Shown here piece after piece: positions 56,160 to 64,000 of a stretch of 64,000 nucleotides of DNA. This DNA comes from Aurelia coerulea. Its lineage: Eukaryota > Cnidaria > Scyphozoa > Semaeostomeae > Ulmaridae. The notes beneath the pieces are model-generated. The model searched no databases, had not been told where the DNA came from, and was given only the letters and a program-made list of their open reading frames with translations. Positions within the stretch are counted from its first letter, which is position 1, and every line of letters starts with the position of its first letter. Position numbers and translations under genes: made by a program. The stretch spans positions 9,074,501-9,138,500 of the forward strand of contig CM076944.1 in the NCBI GenBank assembly GCA_039566865.1, in the 5' to 3' direction.

Positions 56160-58043
56160 ACCAACTTTCGAAGTACAATTTAAACCTGCTGATTTCAAAT
56201 CTGGAGACCATTTTTTCCTAAATGGCACAAAAGTGGCACAAATGCATTTAAATGGCACAAAATACTATCCCAATCATCAAGAAGTGATGATCATCCAATC
56301 TTTACCATACTTGGTAAAAATCATATTTTGGACGTTCTGATTTCATGTCTGACAAAATCTTTGTTGAAACCATGTCACAAAAGTGGCACAAGCGCCCTAA
56401 AGTGGGACAGAATATCTTGTTCCACATAGACAAACGACAAAAAATAAAGTTGATCCGATTGGCTTCAAATTTGGTGTAAAGTACAATTTGGACCTGCTGA
56501 TTTCAAACCTGAAGACCTTTTATAGAAAAATGGCACAAAAGTGGCACAAATGCATTTTAATGGCATAAAATACTATCCCAATTATCAAGAAGTAATGATA
56601 GTCGAATTTTTACCATACTTGGTAAAAAGTACATTTTGGACGTGCTGATGTCGTGTCTCATAAAATCTTTGTTAAAACCTTGTCACAAAAGTGGCACAAG
56701 TTCCCTAAAGTGGGACAGAATATCCTGTGCCACATAGACAAATGACCAAACATAAAGTTGATCTGATTGGCTTCAAATTTGGTATTAAGTACAATTTGGA
56801 CCTGCTGATTTCAAATCTGGAGACCATCTTAAAATTTTTTGTCACAAAAAGTGGCACAAATGTCTTAAAGTGGCACAGAATACTCTCCTAATTATCAACA
56901 AGTAACGTTTATCCAATTGGGACCTTACTTAGTAAAAAGTAAATTTTGGACATGCTGATGTCATATCTCATAGCATATTTGCTGAAACCTTGCCACACAA
57001 ATTGGCACAAGTGCTCCAAAATGAGACAAAATGGCTTTTTCTGCACGGAAAAATGACCAAGAATAACGTTCATTTGATTGGTACCAAATTAGAGACGAAG
57101 TACAGCTTTGATATGCTGATTTCAGATCCAGATACATTTCTTTAAAATGTTGTTACCAAAGTGGCACAAATGTACTTGAATGGCACAAAATACTCTCTTG
57201 GTTATCAGCAAGTAATGTTGATTCAGTTTGGACCATATTTGGCAAAAAGTACATTATGGACTTGGCAATCTCACATCTCAGAACATGTTACCTGGATGTC
57301 ACAACTACCACCGGTAGATTAGCGGTCATCGCTCTCCAGCATTCTCGATGAGCAGCCCATCAGACACATTTCCTAATGTTTGCTCCCGTCCACTCCTTTA
57401 TCTAGCTACTCATATCGTTGCTGTTATTGTCACCTTTATAATTTTAATGAATTGTAGAAACGTAGAAGTTTAGACCATGTATCTATTAGAAATTATATAC
57501 TATGGAGGAGGCGGACAAATTTTGACAAGTGTGACTTTTACGATTTAAAGTTAGAGTCAATTTTTCTGATTTATACAAGGCATGCAACTAGGTGACAGAT
57601 GATTTACGTCATCATTGGCTTCATTGTTTGTTAACGGGAGTTCACTAAATTAATTTAATTCATAAGGATATTGTGTCTTATAATATAAAAATAATACATG
57701 CCAGCCATGTTCTGCGTGGTCTTCCTCTCTGTCCTCTTTCTTTCTTCTTTCTTGCCGATCTCACATTTCAGAACAGCTTTGCTAAAACCTTGTCATAAAA
57801 GTGGGACGAGTTCCCCAAAGTGGGACAGAATATCAAATATCGGACAAAAAGCCAAAGATAAAGTTAATCAAATTGAAACAAAATTTTGCGCAAAGTACAA
57901 CTTTGATATGCTGATTTTAGATCTGGGCTAATTCAAAAATAAATCATATGACAAAAGTGGCACAAGTGCATTGAAATGGCACATAATACTATACTAATAA
58001 TATATCATTTGTATTTATCCAATTGGGACCATCTTTCACAAAG
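56160..58043 (+). repeat. Satellite-like array, unit about 0.3 kb, forward orientation
   Basis: CTGCTGATTTCA anchors recur at about 56192, 56487, 56811 and 57116. The units share GTGGCACAAATG, GTGGGACAGAATATC and CATACTTGGTAAAAA. The array is broken at about 57295-57760 by unrelated DNA and at 58044 by the endonuclease module, then continues briefly at 58852-58975. Confidence 0.85.
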
Positions 58044-58084
58044 ATATGGTATTAAAATGGCAGATGCAACGAACGAAAGGAGTC
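58044..58084. repeat. Left 41-bp inverted repeat of the endonuclease module
   Basis: ATATGGTATTAAAATGGCAG through GAGTC pairs with 58811-58851 with a single mismatch. The ATG at 58057 lies inside it, so the repeat encodes the first codons of the ORF. Confidence 0.92.
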
Positions 58085-58686
58085 TTAAATGTTTAAAATT
58101 CAATAATATGATGAAAACAATACGATCGCTGCTTAATAATTTTACTCACAACGAAACAAAACGAAAATTCGAAAAATCGACAACAGTCCTTGCGCTTAAA
58201 CAACCCCGAAACATAAAATCGTTACTGACAAGTTCAAACTTTAGCTCGCAACCCAGGACTCAAAACAAAGCAACACCTGGAATTCATTTATGTAACAATT
58301 CTCGCTGCAAACTTTGCAGATCATATCTACAACCAGTTGAATCGTTTACAACCGCAAATAACACGGTCTGGAATATCAGATCACATATTACTTGCCATTC
58401 AAAGAACATCGTATACTTTTTATCATGTAAACTATGCCAAGGTAGGGTCACTTACATTGGACAAACAACAAACTTATGTAATCGAATGAACAATCACATA
58501 TCCGAGTCGAGAACGGGGATTTCGTCATGTATCTTCCCACGTCACGTTTTTGAATGTGGAAATCGAAATACTAACCTAAAAGAACTATTCTTTAAAGTGT
58601 ACGCTTTTATGGAATTAAAGAACCCACAGCTGTTGACCACATATGAAGACCAACTATTCAGATCTGGACATGCTCTTTTGAATTGA
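58057..58686 (+). CDS. GIY-YIG endonuclease of Penelope-like element type
   Basis: A 209-residue frame without internal stops from ATG 58057 (MADATNERS). An in-frame ATG 27 codons upstream lies in the satellite and is less likely to be the start. In order come a basic linker with LKQPRNIKSLLTSSNF, a Cys motif (LCNNSRCKLCRSYL), the GIY-YIG core (NIVYFLSCKLC...TYIGQT), the catalytic-type NRMNNH with its Arg, and a C-terminal TYEDQLF holding the expected catalytic Glu, ending HALLN. Spacing and C-terminus match the endonuclease part of Penelope-like polyproteins, where it nicks DNA for target-primed reverse transcription. The reverse transcriptase normally fused upstream is absent. Whether this is a 5'-truncated Penelope copy or a stand-alone endonuclease unit cannot be settled here, but the intact frame and inverted-repeat borders favour a defined unit. 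Confidence 0.85.
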   Translation: MADATNERSLKCLKFNNMMKTIRSLLNNFTHNETKRKFEKSTTVLALKQPRNIKSLLTSSNFSSQPRTQNKATPGIHLCNNSRCKLCRSYLQPVESFTTANNTVWNIRSHITCHSKNIVYFLSCKLCQGRVTYIGQTTNLCNRMNNHISESRTGISSCIFPRHVFECGNRNTNLKELFFKVYAFMELKNPQLLTTYEDQLFRSGHALLN

Positions 58687-58758
58687 CCTTATTTATCTTG
58701 ATCATGTATCATTTTACTTAGCCGTACGTATATAAAGGTTTGCATTGGTTTAGTTAGT

Positions 58759-58799
58759 CACACTCTGATGAAAACATAAGTTTGAAAGGCCTCAGTGTG
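58759..58799 (+). ncRNA. Hammerhead ribozyme motif (type I, minimal stem III)
   Basis: The order is CACACT, CTGATGA, AAAC-ATAA-GTTT, GAAA, GGCC, TC, AGTGTG. Stem I (6 bp, CACACT/AGTGTG) and stem II (4 bp) pair perfectly. The CUGAUGA and GAA cores are intact, A15.1 can pair with U16.1, and position 17 is C, giving a cleavage site after 58793. Hammerheads with tiny stem III are known from Penelope-like elements. It lies 73 bases after the endonuclease stop codon. Confidence 0.7.
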
Positions 58800-58810
58800 C
58801 CAATTATTTA

Positions 58811-58851
58811 GACTCGTTTCGTTCGTTGCATCTGCCATTTTAATACCATAT
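58811..58851. repeat. Right 41-bp inverted repeat of the endonuclease module
   Basis: Reverse complement of 58044-58084. Together they define an 808-bp unit. Satellite sequence resumes at 58852 in the same orientation as before 58044, so the module was inserted into the array. Confidence 0.92.
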
Positions 58852-59849
58852 TTTATCGTACCACCTTTACCAAATATTTCACAAAAATATATTTTGGACT
58901 TTCTGATTTCATATCTTATAAATTATAATAGCTTTGCGAAAACCTTATCGTAAAAGTGCCACAAATTCACAATCACTTCAGTTTAATCATTGAATGAAAT
59001 CACGTAACATTTTTCCCACATCACAGTTTGTGTTATTCCATGAAAATGTTTCATTACCATTTATACTGAACATGAAGCTATACGTTGGTCCGATTGAAAA
59101 ATGTAGCAACAACTAAATAGATGTGATATGCTATGCTATGCTTTTTTGACCTGCTGCTAACTGAATAATGTCGAAACTGTACACCTTGCAAATACGTAGC
59201 AAATAATTTTCTTCCCTTTCTGCAATTCACGCACCTTTGGTAAACATGAGATTTTTAAGCCAGAAAAGTTTAGACAGACCTGGTTTGAACCCCATCCAAA
59301 CAACATAGGCTAATTTTTACCTTTTTGTAGCACTATGTTTGTAGTCATTCTTGGATTTTAAGTCAGCATAAACAAAAATGCACCTTTCACGAAACAAAGT
59401 TTCAACGTGAGATCAAGGACATATCAGCATGTGGAATTTTGATACATTAGTACCATTTTGGTGACATCCCCTTCGATTATATCTGTCACAAAGCAGATCA
59501 GCATTCATAAAAGCTGTTCTGTAGCACAAAAGGAAGTCCATACTCTTGCGACATGCGTTTTGCAAAATTGTTGCCAGATTCCAAAGTAGCGGATCCAAGA
59601 GAAATTTGCCGTAAATTCTCATGCCGATCATGACTTATTGGTAGTTTGGGTAATGTTCTGTTCCAATTTGGTTGATTTGTGCCATTATCGGTAAAAAAGC
59701 TTTGAAAATTTGTTCAAGAATCTAAGACACCTGACCATTGTACTTTGTATTAGATTTTTAGCCAATCAGGTAAAACTTTTGCGAGAAACAAGATGTTCCA
59801 TCTTTTGTGCAATTCTGCTACTTTTTGATAAAAGTAAAGCTTTTATGAG

Positions 59850-61600
59850 ATATCCGAATTGTACTTATATCTAGTATGGTCCAAATTGGATAAACACGAC
59901 ATATTCATATTCAGGACAGCATTTTGTGCTGTTTAAGTGAATTTGTGCCACTTTTGTGACAAATGTTTTAAACAGTCTCCAGATCTGAGATTGGCATATC
60001 AAAGTTATACTTTGTACCAAATTTGATGCCAATCGGATAAACTTTATTTTTTTCGTCCGTGTGGAACAAGATATTCTGTCCCACTTTAGGGCATTTGTGC
60101 GACTTTGTGACAAGGATTTGCAAAGCAGTTATGAGACATGACATCAGCACGTCCTAAATGTACTTTTTACTAAGTATGGTCCAAATTGGATGAACATTAC
60201 TTTTTAATAATTGGGCGAGTATTTGTGCCATTTAAATGCATTTGTGCCACTTGTGCCATTTTTTTAAAAGGTCTTCAGATTTGAAATCAGCAAGCTTAAA
60301 TTGTACTTTATACCGAATTTGAAGCCAATTGGATCAACTTTATTTTTTGTCGTTTGTCTATGTGGAACAAGATATTCTGTCCCGCTTTAGGGACTTTGTG
60401 CCACTTTTGTGACAAGGTTTCAATAAAGGTGTCGTGAGACATGAAATCAGAACGTCAAAAATATACTTTTTATCAAGTATGGTAAAGATTGAATGATCAT
60501 TACTTCTTGATAATTGGGAGAGAATTTTGTGCCATTTAAATGCATTTGTGCCACTTTTGTGCCATTTAAGAAAAGATGGTCTCCAGATTTGAAATCAGCA
60601 GGTCCAAATTGTACTTTATACCAAATTTGAAGCCAATTGGATCAACTTTATTTTTTGTTGTTTGTCTATGTGGAACAAGATATTCTGTCCCGCTTTAGGG
60701 ACTTTGTGCCACTTTTGTGACAAGGTTTCAACAAAGATTTTGTTAGACATGAAATCAGAATGTCCAAAATATACTTTTTACCAAGTATGGTAAAGATTGA
60801 ATGATCATTACTTCTTGATAATTAGGAGAGTATTTTGTGCCATTTAAATGCATTTGTGCCACTTTTGTGCCATTTAAGAAAAAATGGTCTCCAGATTTGA
60901 AATCAGCAGGCTTAAATTGTACTTTATACCGAATTTGTAGCCAATTGGATCAACTTTTTTTGTTTTTGTTTATGTGGAACAAGATATTCTGTCCCGCTTT
61001 AGGGACTTTGTGCCACTTTTGTGACAAGGTTTCAATAAAGGTGTCGTGAGACATGACATCAGAACGTCCAAAATATACGTTTTACCAAGCATGGTAAAAA
61101 TTGAATGATCATTACTTCTTGATAATTGCGATAGTATTTTGTGCCATTTAAATGCATTTGTGCCACTTTTATGCCACTTTTGTGCCATTTTTTTTCAAAA
61201 TTGTATCCAGATTTGAAATCAGCAGGTCCAAATTGTACTTTAGACCAAATTTGAAGCCAATTGGATCAACTTTATTCTATTTTTTTGTCTATGTGGAACA
61301 AGATATTCTGTCCCGCTTTAGGGACTTTGTGCCACTTTTGTGACAAGGTTTCAACAAAGATGTTGTGAGACATGATATCAGAACGTCCAAAATATACTTT
61401 TTACCAAGTATGGTAAAGATTGAATGATCATTACTTCTTGATAATTGGGAGAGTATTTTGTGCCATTTAAATGCATTTGTGCCACTTTTGTGCTATTTAA
61501 GAAAATATGGTCTCCAGATTTGAAATCAGCTGGTCCAACTTGTACAATGTACCTAATTTCAAGCCAATCGGGTGACTTTAATTTTTGGTCGTATTTTCGC
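59850..61600 (-). repeat. Satellite-like array, unit about 0.31 kb, reverse orientation
   Basis: GAAATCAGCAGGTCCAAATT-type anchors occur at about 59985, 60280, 60590, 60900, 61217 and 61523. They are the reverse complement of the array at 56160-58043, so the whole forms a giant inverted repeat around 58.9-59.8 kb. Open frames inside are by-products of the repeat. Confidence 0.87.
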
Positions 61601-62817
61601 TGTTGGGACCGCACTGGGACGCTGGGCCGTAGAGGGTAAAGGAAACTAAATATTTTCATAAGAAAAATTAATCACAGTGAATCAAGAACCAAGATTACCA
61701 AGCGAAAAGACAGTTATTTGGGCATGTTTTCCCAAAATGTTTTGGTTCTTGACTTTGCCTACTTTTCTTTGACAACAATGTTTTTCAGGCTAACCTTGGC
61801 GGCGACTTTCGGACAGTGGCGGTGGCTTTCGGACAGTGTGTTTACAATGCAGAATGTGTCAATAAATCTATTTTTCTTGCTTTACTTGGCAAGTATTCCG
61901 TCTATAAACTCTTCTGCTTCATTTTCTTGTCTTGTTATCCTATTCTTGAATTCGAGAACAATGGTTTGATTATCAGTTTTCGTAATGACATTTGGGAGAG
62001 ACATTGGTACACGCAAACCAATTTATAACCTGGGAGATACATGAGAAAAATTTTCTTTTGATCGCATTACTATTTTCTAGTGATCTACGTATAGGTATTT
62101 ATGAATAAAATATGAAAATCCAAGTCACATTTCACATTTGAACTTCACTCATTCTCCCAAGCAACTGATTTATTTGGTTTCGGAAAACCACCGCTATGAA
62201 CTTTCGCGACCATTCGATATTGTGCCCTCCCTTCATTGAAACAATTTTAAGTTTTTGACACAATCCTGTGCATTAATCACATGCTAAACATCCAACTCCT
62301 TTGATTGTTTTGGATTTTTGCTTTATTCAGCAACGGATTCAGAGTTTTGAATCTAATGTTATCCTAATTTGGAGCTGAGTGAGCAAAGAATTCTGGAGCG
62401 TGAGCAAAGCGAAGCTTTAACTTTCAAGTCTCGCTCGTCCTACGGGTAACTGACCCAACACAAGGTAGCATATGATAACAGATCGTTTGAAAATATCAAT
62501 TACTTAGGAGGTATTGTCTGCCCTACCAATATGCCTTACCTACAACCTACTGAAAAAGATTTCTTTTCTTTATTCAATATAAAGTTTACAGTGAAGAATT
62601 ACCTAAGACACTACCTGCGAACGACTATACCACATTACAAGAACCATACAAGGAGGGGCAAAATTGAAAAATGCTACTCAGTTAACACAAAAACGATTTC
62701 ACAAATAAACGAGAAAGATAATTAAGGAGAGAGGAGATTTGAAAGTTTTCATTGCCGATTTAATTCAAAACGTTGGGAGGCCTGGATATTCTAGCGTTGC
62801 TGTGATAATTTTTGCAT

Positions 62818-63712
62818 TTAACCCTATTCGTACTGGGGGGGGCGTTTTTCGCCCCCCCCCCTACCAGTTTTTGCTGCATTACGCTAAAACGACAAAAGAT
62901 ACAACCACCAGTTTTGATGACTTTTACTCAAATTTCATAGGCAATTAAATTCTTAACATTTCATTCTTCTACCTCTGATCATGTGACAACAGCAATACCA
63001 TATTTGGAGAGTAGTCAACAAAAAAAAAGCTGAAAATGTCCATAGTTTTCGTGTCGTTTGCTTCATCGATCTCAAACATGCACCATTCGATTGCATTTGA
63101 TGAGTACTTTTATTTGATATATAAATGCTTCATATTTGCTGATGTCAGCAAAATTTAATATCTATGACGTCATTCACATTTATGACGTCATTTACCTAAT
63201 AAAGAAGCGTCAAATATAAATTTTTTTAGTCTAAATTGCTTCATCTTATTAATTTGATTCATTTTGAGTCTATATTTACCAGATAAAAGGGCAGGACTGG
63301 CAAAAACCTGCGATGAAAGAAAATGCATGCAACAAAAGGCTAATTTAAGGCTAATTGTGCTAAAAATAGAAACTAAACATTTTTGCAAAGTATGTATTTT
63401 TAAACTATGACATGTTTCCTATTATTTGAAACAATTTTGGAGAAAATCGGTTGAGTGGAAGATTAAATAGAATTTTTCTGGTTAAGAAGGTATACATTTG
63501 CCAATTTTCGTCAGTTTTTCGGTTGCCTAGCAACGAATCACGTGACTTATTAAATGCCATTGTTATATTTGAATAGCCAACTGTCTAAAGAACAATAGGG
63601 GTAAGTCTCATTGTTATATCTTTTGTAGTTTTGGAGAAAAAGAGGGGGGGGCGAAAAACGCCCCCCCCCAGTATAAAATACCTAAAAAATCACCCAGTAC
63701 AGATAGGGTTAA
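62818..63712. mobile_element. piggyBac-type element (TTAA TSD) with internal G/C hairpins
   Basis: TTAACCCTATTCGTACTGGG and CCCAGTACAGATAGGGTTAA bound the element. A GGGGCGTTTTTCGCCCC hairpin occurs near the left end (about 62837) and again near the right end (about 63645). The interior has TGACGTCATTTAC twice. No transposase frame. Confidence 0.82.
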
Positions 63713-64000
63713 ATCAAACGATAACTGTTCATATAGAGGATGATTCCTAGCAAAGCTTGATTGAAAATATGATTAAACCATGAGGCAACAGTATCACATT
63801 TGCACTGTTGAGAAGATCACGTCGTCGTCTATTTGCAAAGGATTTTTAGGCATCGAAGACCATTAAATGATTAAAGACATACCAGTCTTGGATAAATGCA
63901 TTCAACGATGCTAATAAATACATAGGGCCCTCTGAATTATTTCTGACTGTAGTGAACTAAAATCTTCGATGCTTTGCCTGTTTCTTTGTGCCACTGCCGA

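Overview
The window looks like intron- and transposon-rich genomic DNA of an invertebrate animal. A cnidarian, perhaps an anthozoan, is my best guess. It is AT-rich. Genes are split by phase-1 introns, splice sites are of metazoan type (GTAAGT/GTATGT donors, polypyrimidine-AG acceptors), and many repeats carry target-site duplications (TSDs) of hAT, Mutator-like, mariner and piggyBac type. There are also non-LTR retrotransposon tails and a Penelope-like endonuclease with a hammerhead ribozyme motif. The cnidarian placement is inference; I found no rRNA, tRNA or mitochondrial marker.

Two spliced host genes can be assembled by matching splice sites and intron phases, although neither forms one long reading frame. 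Gene 1 (minus strand, about 7137 to 3400) has a TATA box, a 5' UTR exon, a signal-peptide exon, an acidic exon and an arginine-rich terminal exon. The predicted 163-residue precursor has the layout signal peptide, anionic propiece, very cationic tail (42 Arg in the last 76 residues, as RRR clusters) and a final Gly that could serve for amidation. This is the layout of an antimicrobial-peptide precursor and I consider it the most interesting content here. Gene 2 (plus strand, 17196 to 38718) encodes a secreted PAN/apple domain, a Cys-rich EGF-like segment, two calcium-binding EGF modules and a 19-proline C-terminal tail. It is spread over 21.5 kb because its introns are filled with repeats. One intron also holds a decayed duplicate EGF exon.

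The rest is almost entirely mobile or repetitive DNA. Four elements of the AGCATA-ended type (two about 1.67 kb foldbacks, two about 0.53 kb) each have a perfect 9-bp TSD. Several small elements with G-run/C-run or CAGGG-type ends have 8-bp TSDs. Others have TA or TTAA duplications. Long foldbacks lie at 30742-33269, 35300-37423 and 38815-39563. A 1-kb TCA/ATC microsatellite sits in a gene 2 intron, and one short inverted-repeat element contains telomere-type TTAGGG repeats.

From 56.1 to 61.6 kb there is a satellite-like array with a unit of about 0.3 kb, in head-on orientation. Inserted in it is an 808-bp module bounded by 41-bp inverted repeats, carrying one intact GIY-YIG endonuclease ORF followed directly by a hammerhead-ribozyme-like motif. 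The remaining stretch (39.6-56 kb) shows only repeats, decayed retrotransposon pieces and unrecognised DNA.
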